64,000 bases of DNA from Sphingobium sp. SCG-1 (GTDB taxonomy: Bacteria > Pseudomonadota > Alphaproteobacteria > Sphingomonadales > Sphingomonadaceae): positions 3,583,501 to 3,647,500 of the forward strand of contig NZ_CP026372.1 in the NCBI RefSeq assembly GCF_002953135.1, read 5' to 3'. Each line of letters begins with the position of its first letter. Positions within the stretch are counted from its first letter, which is position 1. This document shows positions 53,825 to 63,474 of the stretch, piece by piece. Position numbers and translations under genes: made by a program. The notes beneath the pieces are model-generated. The model was not told the DNA's origin, ran no database searches, and saw only the letters and a list, made by a program, of their open reading frames with translations.

Positions 53825-54787
53825 ATGGCCGACACCGAAGACGAACATTATTTCGACCACATCTACCTCGCGTCGGGTCACGACAGGAACGCGAAGAAGA
53901 CGCTGTGGGTCGTCTGGTTGACCGCCGTCACGATGGTGGTGGAGATCGCGGCCGGGTACGTCACCGGATCGATGGCGCTACTGGCCGATGGCTTCCACAT
54001 GGCCACGCACGCAGGCGCGCTCGGCGTCGCGGCACTCGCCTATCGCTATGCCCGCATCCACGCCCGCAATCCGCGCTTTACCTTCGGCACCGGAAAGGTC
54101 GGAGACCTCGCCGGGTTCGCCTCCGCCCTGTTCCTCGCGCTCGTTTCGATCGGGATCGCGGTCGAATCGGGGTTGCGGCTGTTTGAACCGATCCACGTCA
54201 ACTTCGGCGAAGCGACGCTGATCGCCTGCTTCGGCCTTGCCATCAACATCCTGAGCGCCTTCATGCTGGCCGAAGATCACAGCCATCACGGGCATAGCCA
54301 CGGGAACGGGCACGCGCATGGCGACACCCCCGATCACGACCACGACCACGACCACGACCACCACGTCCAGACCGGCAACCATCGCGACAACAACCTGCGC
54401 GCGGCCTATATCCACGTCCTTGCCGACGCACTGACTTCCGTCCTCGCCATTGCCGCTTTACTTGCGGGCCGCTATCTCGGCTGGGTGTGGCTCGATCCGG
54501 TGATCGGCATCATGGGCGCCATCGTCATCGCGCGCTGGGCATGGGGCCTGATGCGTGACACCGCCGCGATCCTGCTCGACACCGCGGAGCCGCAACTCAC
54601 GGCCCGCATTCGCACCCTCGTTGAGGCGCAGGGCGCGACCATTGCCGACCTCCACGTCTGGCGCATCGGTCCCCATGCCCATGCCGCGATCATCAGTCTC
54701 GCCAGTACCGCCGACAGCACTGCCATCCGCACGAAAACCCTTGCGCTACCGGGCATGGAGCATGTGACGGTGGAGTGCCTCGCCTGA
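53825..54787 (+). CDS. dmeF: Cation diffusion facilitator, DmeF-like Co/Ni/Zn exporter
   Basis: 320 aa. Six membrane helices with the metal-site motif MALLADGFHMATHAGAL (HxxxD-type helix II) and the helix V motif YIHVLADALTSVLAI. A His/Asp-rich loop (DHDHDHDHDHHVQ) lies between helices IV and V. The N-terminus DEHYFDHIYLASGHDRNAKKTLW is characteristic of DmeF. It should expel divalent metals from the cytosol by proton exchange. ATG at 53825 has no clear ribosome site; the frame stays open upstream, so the start is less certain. Divergent from crtY. Confidence 0.85.
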   Translation: MADTEDEHYFDHIYLASGHDRNAKKTLWVVWLTAVTMVVEIAAGYVTGSMALLADGFHMATHAGALGVAALAYRYARIHARNPRFTFGTGKVGDLAGFASALFLALVSIGIAVESGLRLFEPIHVNFGEATLIACFGLAINILSAFMLAEDHSHHGHSHGNGHAHGDTPDHDHDHDHDHHVQTGNHRDNNLRAAYIHVLADALTSVLAIAALLAGRYLGWVWLDPVIGIMGAIVIARWAWGLMRDTAAILLDTAEPQLTARIRTLVEAQGATIADLHVWRIGPHAHAAIISLASTADSTAIRTKTLALPGMEHVTVECLA

Positions 54788-54927
54788 GAACACAGGCCAT
54801 TTTTGCGGCAAACCGTTTAACAGGGTTTCCGCTTTGTTAACCGAATTTGGTCTACTTCGTGGCCTAACACCCGGCGAAGATATCGACGCATCACCGTATC
54901 GATCGGCCGGGAGCTACAGGATGAGAT

Positions 54928-55968
54928 GTGGGCAAGCGGATGGCTGGCATGGACAGCGACAGTATGGCGAGCGCGTGGGAGGCTATCGGCCTGTCACATG
55001 CGATCATCGAGTTCGATATCGACGGCAATATCCTTTGGGCTAACGGCACTTTCCTTTCGCTGATGGGCTACAGCATGTCCGAACTCGTCGGACGGCATCA
55101 CCGCATCCTCTGCGAGCCGACGCATGTCGCGTCATCGGTATATGCCGAGTTCTGGGCAAAGCTCGCGTCCAACAAATTCGACTCCGGCGAATATAAAAGG
55201 CTGGCGCGCGACGGACGGGAAGTCTGGCTGCAGGCGACATACAACCCGGTTCTCGGTCCCAACGGGAAGCCGGTGAAGGTCGTCAAACTTGCCACGGACA
55301 TCACGGAAGCCAAGGCCCGGACTGCCGAAGCCACGGGCAAACTTACCGCAATCGACCGATCGCAAGCGGTGATCGAATTCGACCTTCAAGGAAATATCCT
55401 GTCCGTAAACGACAATTTCCTCCGCATTTTCGGCTACAGCGCCGCAGAGTTGGTGGGCCGCCATCATCGGGTGTTGTGTGACCCCGCCTTTGCCCAGTCG
55501 CTGGAATATCGCGATTTCTGGAAGCGGCTTGGCAGCGGCAGTTTCAATGCGGGCCGCTATTGCCGTCGCGACCGCAACGGGAACAGCGTCTGGATTCAGG
55601 CGACTTACAACCCGATCCTGAATGCCGACGGCCTGCCCTGGAAGATATTGAAGATCGCCAGCGATGTCAGCCATCAGGTAATGCTGGAGGGCCAGGTCCA
55701 CGATCGGCTGGAGGAAGGTATCCGCCTTCAACAGGCGCTGGAGGACCGCCGCGCAGATCTCGAACGAAAGATCGCGCAGATTTCCGAAATCGTCGGCTCG
55801 ATCGGCCAGATCGCGCAGCAAACGAACATGCTGGCGCTCAATGCAGCCATCGAAGCAGCGCGTGCGGGCGAAGTAGGCCGCGGCTTCGCCATCGTTGCGA
55901 GCGAAGTGAAGAAACTGGCCATCGATACCCGCGAAGCGACTGACCGCGCCGCCGCAATGATGCGATAG
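54928..55968 (+). CDS. Soluble PAS-PAS methyl-accepting chemotaxis-type protein, short signalling domain
   Basis: 346 aa and no membrane segment. Two PAS domains of similar sequence (IIEFDIDGNILWANGTFLSL... and VIEFDLQGNILSVNDNFLRI...), each with MGY/FGYS-ELVGRHHR and WLQATYNP/WIQATYNP. A C-terminal stretch of ~100 residues has the MCP tip motif QQTNMLALNAAIEAARAG and GFAIVASEVKKLA, then the protein ends 17 residues later. The returning helix that would complete the hairpin is absent. Likely an intracellular redox or energy sensor. The GTG start is tentative; ATG 54940 or 54949 are alternatives. Confidence 0.82.
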   Translation: MGKRMAGMDSDSMASAWEAIGLSHAIIEFDIDGNILWANGTFLSLMGYSMSELVGRHHRILCEPTHVASSVYAEFWAKLASNKFDSGEYKRLARDGREVWLQATYNPVLGPNGKPVKVVKLATDITEAKARTAEATGKLTAIDRSQAVIEFDLQGNILSVNDNFLRIFGYSAAELVGRHHRVLCDPAFAQSLEYRDFWKRLGSGSFNAGRYCRRDRNGNSVWIQATYNPILNADGLPWKILKIASDVSHQVMLEGQVHDRLEEGIRLQQALEDRRADLERKIAQISEIVGSIGQIAQQTNMLALNAAIEAARAGEVGRGFAIVASEVKKLAIDTREATDRAAAMMR

Positions 55969-56024
55969 CGCACGTCGCACTCCCCGCGTGACGCATCACG
56001 CCGGTTGCTTTATACTGCACCGCA

Positions 56025-56753
56025 ATGTCGATCGCCGTCCCCATCCTGCTATCCGCTCTCGCGATGAGCGCCATCGTCGCGCTTCGCTATCTGCTGGCGA
56101 GCGGCGGTTTCGCACTTGCCACCCGCGCGCGGCACCGGGGGCTGTATGCGGGGCTGGACCTGCAAATCAGGCGGGAGATCGGCTGGTCGCTGGCATCCGC
56201 GCTGATCTACGGCTTCCCCGCAGGCATCGTCGCCTGGGGATGGCAGGCGCATGGCTGGACTCGAATCTATACCGACGTACAAGCCTTCCCGCTCTGGTAC
56301 GTGCCCCTCTCGATCCTCGCCTACCTCTTTGCGCACGACACATGGTTCTACTGGACGCACCGCTGGATGCACCGCCCGAACCTGTTCCGCGTCGCGCACG
56401 CCGTCCATCATGCCAGCCGCCCGCCTACCGCATGGGCGGCGATGAGCTTTCACCCCTGGGAAGCCCTGACCGGCGCGATCGTCATTCCGGCCCTCGTTTT
56501 TCTCATTCCCATTCATGTTGCGGCATTGGGCGCGGTGCTAACGATCATGACCATAATGGGCGTCAGCAATCATATGGGATGGGAGATGTTCCCGCGCTGG
56601 CTGGTTCGCGGACCGGCGGGCGACTGGCTCATCACCGCCACGCATCATCAGCGGCATCACGACCAGTATAATTGCAACTACGGGCTGTATTTCCGGATTT
56701 GGGACCGGCTATGTGGCACCGACAGGGGCTTGGGGAAGTTCGCAAACACATGA
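56025..56753 (+). CDS. Sterol desaturase/fatty acid hydroxylase family membrane protein
   Basis: 242 aa with several membrane helices and the three histidine clusters of di-iron membrane hydroxylases: HDTWFYWTHRWMH (~105-117), HAVHHASRPP (~127) and THHQRHHDQYNCNYG (~205). It should hydroxylate or desaturate a lipid; substrate unknown. It overlaps the DUF2141 gene by 4 nt. It is unlike CrtZ in length and motif spacing, so I do not call it a carotene hydroxylase. Confidence 0.87.
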   Translation: MSIAVPILLSALAMSAIVALRYLLASGGFALATRARHRGLYAGLDLQIRREIGWSLASALIYGFPAGIVAWGWQAHGWTRIYTDVQAFPLWYVPLSILAYLFAHDTWFYWTHRWMHRPNLFRVAHAVHHASRPPTAWAAMSFHPWEALTGAIVIPALVFLIPIHVAALGAVLTIMTIMGVSNHMGWEMFPRWLVRGPAGDWLITATHHQRHHDQYNCNYGLYFRIWDRLCGTDRGLGKFANT

Positions 56754-57202
56754 AAAACATCCGGAAAATCGCTGCGCTGGCGGCGCTCTGGACCGCCGCC
56801 AGCGCAGCCGCGCCTGTCGACCTTGTGCAGACCCTTTCGGTCGATGTCAGCGCCCTGCGCTCGGCAAAGGGCAACCTCATCATCTGCGTCACGCGCCTGC
56901 CCGACCATTTCCCCGATTGCACCGGCGATCCGGATCGCCGCCACTATACCGTCAATGCAGCGCAGACACAGGCGAAGGGCATGACGATTACTGATCTGCC
57001 GCCCGGCACATACGCCATTGCGCTGATTCATGACGAGAACGGCAATCATAAGCTCGACACCTTCGCCGGTATTCCGCGCGAGGGAGTGGCGTTCAGCCGC
57101 AATCCTCCCATCCGTTTCGGCGCACCGACCTTCAACTCGGCACGCTTTTCGGTTGCGGGCGCGCCCGTCGAGCAGGATTTGAAGATGAAATATTTTCTGT
57201 AG
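56750..57202 (+). CDS. DUF2141 family secreted protein
   Basis: 150 aa. Signal peptide MKNIRKIAALAALWTAASAAA. The family core is SAKGNLIICVTRLPDHFPDC, PPGTYAIALIHDENGNHKLDTFAGIPREGVAFSRNP. The ATG at 56750 overlaps the sterol desaturase stop (ATGA); the frame runs upstream to 56672 but inside the hydroxylase gene. A beta-sandwich of unknown function, here linked with a lipid-modifying enzyme. Confidence 0.87.
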   Translation: MKNIRKIAALAALWTAASAAAPVDLVQTLSVDVSALRSAKGNLIICVTRLPDHFPDCTGDPDRRHYTVNAAQTQAKGMTITDLPPGTYAIALIHDENGNHKLDTFAGIPREGVAFSRNPPIRFGAPTFNSARFSVAGAPVEQDLKMKYFL

Positions 57203-57311
57203 CTTTACGGCAACGGTCTGACGTTTTCTGCACTGCGGCATGGAACCGCAGGAACCGTAACCCCTGCGAAACATTTCAGGAGCCATACACCAAGCAGGGA
57301 ATTCCCACTCA

Positions 57312-58163
57312 ATGACCGTTTCGCGCTTTTCGGCTGTCGTCGCCGCCACGCTTCTCGCCACCTCCGCCACCACTGCTTTCGCCCAGGATGCTGATGCCGA
57401 TCACAGCCGCCTGACCATCGGCGTAGGCGCGGCCATGGTGCCAAGCTATGAAGGCTCGGACGATTATGTCGTCACCCCCGCAGCGGCGGTGAACGGCAAG
57501 GTACATGATTTCGCCTTCTGGTCACGCGGCACCGCACTTTATGTCGACGCCATTCCGAACACCAATCCCAATGGCTGGGACTTTCAGCTTGGCCCCTATG
57601 CCAGCGTCAATCTGGACCGCACCGGCCGGATCAAGGATCGTCGCGTCAAGGCGCTGGGCGAACTGGACACCGCCATCGAACTCGGCGGCTTTGCGGGCAT
57701 CGGCAAGACTGGCGTCATCACCAGCGCTTATGACACGCTGAACTTCACCGTTGCCTATGGCAAGGACGTGGCGGACGCGCATGACAGCTATGTTATCACG
57801 CCGACGCTGCAATATTTTACGCCGCTGTCCACGAAGGCGTTCGTCACCACCGGCGTATCGGCGGAATATGTCGGCAAGGGCTATGGCCGTTATTATTTCG
57901 ACATCACGCCTGCTGCCAGCGCCAGCACTGGCGGCCTCCTTCCGGCCTATAGCCGCGCAGGGCAGGATTCGGGCTTCAAGAATCTGACATTCAACCTCGG
58001 CACGGGTTATTCGCTGTCGGGCGACCTGCGCCGGGGTTGGACTGTATTCGCGCTTGGCGCCTACACGAAAATGCTGGGCGACTATAAACGCTCCCCCGTT
58101 GTCAGCATTGCGGGCGATAGCGATCAGTGGGTTGCCGCAGTGGGGATAGGATACACCTTCTAA
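57312..58163 (+). CDS. MipA/OmpV family outer-membrane protein
   Basis: 283 aa. Signal peptide with AFAQ cleavage (SATTAFAQDAD). A beta-barrel of the MipA/OmpV family: RLTIGVGAAMVPSYEGSDDYVVTPAAAVNGKV and AAVGIGYTF at the C-terminus with terminal Phe. The family includes MltA-interacting proteins and OmpV porins; the partner here is unknown. 110 nt separate it from DUF2141. Confidence 0.9.
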   Translation: MTVSRFSAVVAATLLATSATTAFAQDADADHSRLTIGVGAAMVPSYEGSDDYVVTPAAAVNGKVHDFAFWSRGTALYVDAIPNTNPNGWDFQLGPYASVNLDRTGRIKDRRVKALGELDTAIELGGFAGIGKTGVITSAYDTLNFTVAYGKDVADAHDSYVITPTLQYFTPLSTKAFVTTGVSAEYVGKGYGRYYFDITPAASASTGGLLPAYSRAGQDSGFKNLTFNLGTGYSLSGDLRRGWTVFALGAYTKMLGDYKRSPVVSIAGDSDQWVAAVGIGYTF

Positions 58164-58343
58164 GCTGTTGAGCGGGAGTGCGGGGCACGCCGAGCGTGGC
58201 CCTCATTCTCGCTTGAATCTGCCGCCGGATCGCAGTCAGTAACCGGACAACAAAAAGCGTGTATCCTTATCAGCGCGTTGCCTTAATAATACCTGATAGT
58301 CCTTATTGTAACTCCCTTAGCATGATACCGTTACCACACTAGA

Positions 58344-58357
58344 ACGACTCGAGTCGT
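58344..58357. promoter_or_regulatory. Perfect 14-bp palindrome upstream of the small ORF at 58379
   Basis: ACGACTCGAGTCGT is a perfect inverted repeat, ending 21 nt before the start codon. It has the symmetry of a dimeric repressor site and sits where a -10 region or 5' leader would be. Regulator unknown. Confidence 0.45.
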
Positions 58358-58378
58358 CTGGGTTTGAGGGGGCGGGGC

Positions 58379-58618
58379 ATGAGCGATCTTGCGGCTTTCT
58401 ATCAGGCTAGAATCGCGCACTGCCGGAAAATGGCGGATGCCGCTGAGAACGAACGTGTCAGAGATATCCATGAGGAACTCATCGCCTTCTACCGGGGGCG
58501 GCTGGCCGCTATGACATTCGCGGCGCAAAATGCGATGAATTCGAAAAGTGGCCTGTCGTCCGCACCTCCTTTTTCCTTTCCTGGTTTCGATACCAAGCCT
58601 CCCAGAAAGGCGGACTAA
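58379..58618 (+). CDS. 79-aa small protein, unknown function
   Basis: ATG at 58379 with GGGGCGGGG upstream. The first ~50 residues (YQARIAHCRKMADAAENERV... EELIAFYRGRLAAM) form an amphipathic helix, then a Pro/Ser-rich tail (SAPPFSFPGFDTKPPRKAD). No family recognised. A palindrome lies upstream; the TPP riboswitch begins about 57 nt downstream. Confidence 0.6.
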   Translation: MSDLAAFYQARIAHCRKMADAAENERVRDIHEELIAFYRGRLAAMTFAAQNAMNSKSGLSSAPPFSFPGFDTKPPRKAD

Positions 58619-58674
58619 CCTCCTACACGCCTTTCGTGCTGGACCTGAGTGCCGATGCCCATTATCGTCGCGCC

Positions 58675-58765
58675 ATTCCCCGGGGAGCCATCAAGGCTGA
58701 GAGGTGCGGTGCAAATCCGTGCGACCCGCTGAACCTGATCCAGTTGACACTGGCGTAGGGAGGGC
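58675..58765 (+). promoter_or_regulatory. TPP riboswitch (THI element) upstream of thiC
   Basis: The conserved parts appear in order: GGGGAGCC with the complementary start, GGCTGAGAGG, then CGACCCGCTGAACCTGATC and CTGGCGTAGGGA. These are the pyrimidine- and pyrophosphate-sensing helices of the TPP aptamer. The thiC ribosome site GGAG lies ~40 nt downstream, so control of translation or termination by thiamine diphosphate is expected. Confidence 0.93.
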
Positions 58766-58813
58766 ACGGCGTTTCCGGTCATGGAACCCCCTCTCCCCCG
58801 CCAACAGGAGAGC

Positions 58814-60700
<1,887 letters not shown>

Positions 60701-60722
60701 AGATTTAAGAGGGGGGACTTAC

Positions 60723-61700
60723 TTGGCTAGACCACGTATATTTGTCAGTAGCACTTATTTTGATTTGAAAAGTGTCCGTGCGGACCTTGAACACTTTATA
60801 CGTGAGCGCGGCTTTGACCCTGTTCTTCATGAACGAGGAGCAGTGCCTTATGGTAGTAGCGAAGCGTTAGAGAGATACTGCTACAAAGAAATCGAGACTT
60901 GCGACATCCTTATCTCGATCGTTGGAGGGCGATATGGCAGCCAGTCCGATGACACAAATTACTCTGTTTCTCAGATGGAATTGCGTGTTGCTTTAGAACA
61001 AAACAAACAAGTTTATATATTTGTCGAGCGTGAAGTTTATCACGAATACAGAACATTTGAACGCAATAAAGATGCGAAAATAAAGTGGGCATCGGTGGAC
61101 AACCCTAGGATTTATGAGTTTCTAGGAGAAATTTATGCTTTAAAGAATAACAATCCTGTGCAACCCTTTGAGACTTCTTTTGATATAATTGAGATTCTCA
61201 AAGAACAGTGGGCCGGGTTATTTCAGAGACTTCTAACTCAGCAATCATTGGGAGTTCAAGCAAGCATTTTCCAAGACCTGAAGCAGTCACTTGAGACTGT
61301 TCGCTCTTTGGTAGATGTAGTCTCGTCACACGCTGATCGCCGCGATGATGTTGTTGCCGACCTAATTTTAATTAGCCATCCTCTATTCTCGAGCATCCGA
61401 AAATTAATGAATATTCCGTATCGATTTATTTTTGAGGATAAGCAGGAGTTTTCAGCATGGATTAAAAATAGAGGCTACACTGAAGATCTATTCGATGGTG
61501 ATGATGGACTGACTTGGTTCCGAAGCAATAAGTCTAATGGATCCACGGAAACAATAAAATTAAGTAGTGATTTATTCGATGAAAACCAACGTCTTAAGCC
61601 ATTCTCCAGACAGGAATGGTCCGACGAGCTCGTAACTTTCGAAGTTCATAAAGCCAAAAAGGCCGTAACTTTCGATTTGGATGATGACGTGCCGTTCTAA
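60723..61700 (+). CDS. DUF4062 protein with AT-rich, foreign-looking composition
   Basis: 325 aa. TTG start with GAGGGGGG upstream. The N-terminal DUF4062 domain has RIFVSSTYFDLKSVRADLEHFI, ETCDILISIVGGRYG and VSQMELRVALEQNKQVYIFVE; this is a TIR/nucleoside-deoxyribosyltransferase-like fold. The rest of the protein (residues ~150-325) is unrecognised, with a helical middle and a C-terminal acidic end (FDLDDDVPF). Base composition is visibly AT-rich against the GC-rich neighbours, which argues for acquisition from elsewhere. DUF4062 proteins are often linked to defence-type NTPases, but no partner gene is here. Confidence 0.83.
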   Translation: MARPRIFVSSTYFDLKSVRADLEHFIRERGFDPVLHERGAVPYGSSEALERYCYKEIETCDILISIVGGRYGSQSDDTNYSVSQMELRVALEQNKQVYIFVEREVYHEYRTFERNKDAKIKWASVDNPRIYEFLGEIYALKNNNPVQPFETSFDIIEILKEQWAGLFQRLLTQQSLGVQASIFQDLKQSLETVRSLVDVVSSHADRRDDVVADLILISHPLFSSIRKLMNIPYRFIFEDKQEFSAWIKNRGYTEDLFDGDDGLTWFRSNKSNGSTETIKLSSDLFDENQRLKPFSRQEWSDELVTFEVHKAKKAVTFDLDDDVPF

Positions 61701-61704
61701 ATAG

Positions 61705-61992
61705 TCAAAAATGCCGCGCTGGGTCCATTGCCTTATGCAGCACACGAGCAACGGAAATCTTATCGACGTCCAACCGATAGTAAATGCGGTGTTCGCCCGC
61801 CGACAGGCTGCGCAATCCCTCCGCCAGATCGAACCGCGCTAAACCTAATTTCGGATGATCGACGAGCTGATTCAGCGCCGCACCGATCGTGAGAAGATAA
61901 GCTTCAGCAACATCCTCACCAAATTCGGCGATGCTGTAATCCAGTATATCTTCAAGATCGCGCCGGGCTTTGGTCCTGATGCGCAGCTTCAC
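61705..61992 (-). CDS. ParE/RelE-type toxin
   Basis: 95 aa from GTG at 61992. Signatures KLRIRTKARRDLEDILDYSIAEFG, LGLARFDLAEGLRSLSAGEHRIYYRLD and ISVARVLHKAMDPARHF match the RelE/ParE toxin family. The GTG overlaps the upstream antitoxin stop (GTGA). ParE toxins poison DNA gyrase; RelE toxins cleave mRNA; this one looks ParE-like. It lies 5 nt from, and convergent with, the DUF4062 gene. Confidence 0.85.
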   Translation of the reverse strand: MKLRIRTKARRDLEDILDYSIAEFGEDVAEAYLLTIGAALNQLVDHPKLGLARFDLAEGLRSLSAGEHRIYYRLDVDKISVARVLHKAMDPARHF

Positions 61993-62231
61993 GCGCGGCG
62001 GCGCCTTGCACGGCTGTCGGCTATGATGCTCTCTATCGTCGCATCCGTTTCCGGCGACGCCAGCCCCTCCTCGATCATCGCGCGAAGGTTCCGCAACTTC
62101 TCCTCCGCCTCCTGATCGCGCCGCATCAGATCGCGCACATAGTCGCTGGTGCTGCTGTAACGGCCCTCGGCCACACGCGTTTCCGCCCAGTTTTTCAGGC
62201 CGTCGGGAAGGGATACATTCATCTGTGCCAT
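61989..62231 (-). CDS. ParD-type ribbon-helix-helix antitoxin
   Basis: 80 aa. Starts MAQMNVSLPDGLKNWAETRVA, the beta-strand and helix of the RHH fold, then YSSTSDYVRDLMRRDQEAEEKL typical of ParD; the C-terminal helix binds the toxin. A start at 62267 would add residues without homology. Overlapping GTGA with the toxin gene suggests coupled translation. Confidence 0.87.
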   Translation of the reverse strand: MAQMNVSLPDGLKNWAETRVAEGRYSSTSDYVRDLMRRDQEAEEKLRNLRAMIEEGLASPETDATIESIIADSRARRRRA

Positions 62232-62352
62232 GCGCGCACCTATACAATTTCGCGCTAACTTTGGCAACGCGCCTACGTCACTTTCCTAGGCCACCCCACC
62301 GAAGTCCAATCCCCCTGTCCTACAACTAACCAAATGGGCTACATTACCGCCC

Positions 62353-63105
62353 ATGACGAAACCTACTCGCCCCGCAAAGAAGTCCCGGCCGGACATCCCC
62401 TACAACCCTGTGCCGCTGCGCGAGCGGCATGATGGTTGGACAGCCGATCGCCAGACAGACTTCATCGATGCGCTGGCGGCAACAGGGTGCGTCACGGATG
62501 CGGCGCGTGCGGTGGGCTTGTCCGTCCGCAGCGCCTATCGACTGCGCGCAAATCCCGGGGCGGGGAGCTTTCGGCTGGCCTGGGACAATGCGCTTGAATA
62601 TGCGATTCTGCGATTGGAGGATGCGGTGACGTCCCGCGCGATAAAGGGCGTGCCGATCCCGCATTATTATCAGGGCAAGAAAGTGGGTGAGCATCGCCGC
62701 TATGATGAGCGGCTGGCCCAGTTCCTGCTGCGCGTGCGTCGGCCCGCATTCTATGGCCGCCCCGCCGAAGAGGTCGACTTTGCCATTCCCAGTGACCTCT
62801 ATGCCGTCGCGCTGGAGCGAGCGATTTCGCGGCTCCAGCCGGGCGTAGCGGCACGCCATGCCCACCGCCCGCACCCAAGCTGGCTACAGGGCGTGACGCC
62901 CGATGCGATGGAACCGCCGCCGCCTCCCCCGAACATGTCCCAAGCGGAAATGACGGCATACTATAGGAAAGACCTGGAAAAATTCCTGGCTGCGGAGCGT
63001 GAGAAAGAGCGCATCCTTAAAGCGAAGGCGGAGGAACGCGACGGTCTTCAAGGTTCGGATTGGCTCGACCCCAATTTGCCTGAAGGAGAGGCAAGCGGGG
63101 GGTGA
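62353..63105 (+). CDS. HTH-containing hypothetical protein
   Basis: 250 aa. An N-terminal helix-turn-helix (FIDALAATGCVTDAARAVGLSVRSAYRLRANPGA, residues ~35-70) is followed by a region with WDNALEYAILRLEDAVTSRAI and HYYQGKKVGEHRRYDERLAQFLLRVRRP. The C-terminus is Pro-rich, then charged coiled coil (EREKERILKAKAEERDG). The HTH resembles those of phage terminase small subunits or site-specific regulators, but the family is uncertain. Function unknown. Confidence 0.6.
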   Translation: MTKPTRPAKKSRPDIPYNPVPLRERHDGWTADRQTDFIDALAATGCVTDAARAVGLSVRSAYRLRANPGAGSFRLAWDNALEYAILRLEDAVTSRAIKGVPIPHYYQGKKVGEHRRYDERLAQFLLRVRRPAFYGRPAEEVDFAIPSDLYAVALERAISRLQPGVAARHAHRPHPSWLQGVTPDAMEPPPPPPNMSQAEMTAYYRKDLEKFLAAEREKERILKAKAEERDGLQGSDWLDPNLPEGEASGG

Positions 63106-63193
63106 CGTAGCGTGACTTTCGTGACCTTCCGGCATTTTTCCGGGCGCGCGCGGCGGCTCTGCCGACACCGGACATTAACTCTCCTGCGCTAAG

Positions 63194-63379
63194 ATGGCCG
63201 CCATGTTCGGTCCCCGTTACGCCCGCCTGTTCAAAAGCCGCTGGGCCGCGCTCCTTTGGGCCGCGGGTATCCTCTTCACCGCATGGTCCTTCGCCAGCGA
63301 GCAGCCCGGCGCGGATGGCGATGCCAACGCGCAAGCCGCCAGCGACACGCAGGTCGCGGCGCTGGTGAACGCCTTCTAA
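63194..63379 (+). CDS. 61-aa single-pass membrane protein
   Basis: One transmembrane helix (WAALLWAAGILFTAWSFAS) follows a basic start (GPRYARLFKSR) and precedes an Ala/Asp-rich tail (GADGDANAQAASDTQVAALVN). No clear ribosome site. It could be a real small membrane protein just before the YebC-family gene, or a fortuitous frame. Confidence 0.45.
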   Translation: MAAMFGPRYARLFKSRWAALLWAAGILFTAWSFASEQPGADGDANAQAASDTQVAALVNAF

Positions 63380-63474
63380 CGCGCAGGTCGCTCCGCCGCA
63401 CACCCCTGTTGCCAGCCGCAGCGCCCGCCGCTAGACAGCCCGCTTCAATTCTCAGTATATGTCAGGAGCAGGCC

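Noticed and set aside
56025..56753. Sterol desaturase-like gene as carotene hydroxylase crtZ
   Set aside because: At 242 aa it is longer than CrtZ and the histidine clusters are spaced as in the sterol desaturase group; it is not in the crt operon.
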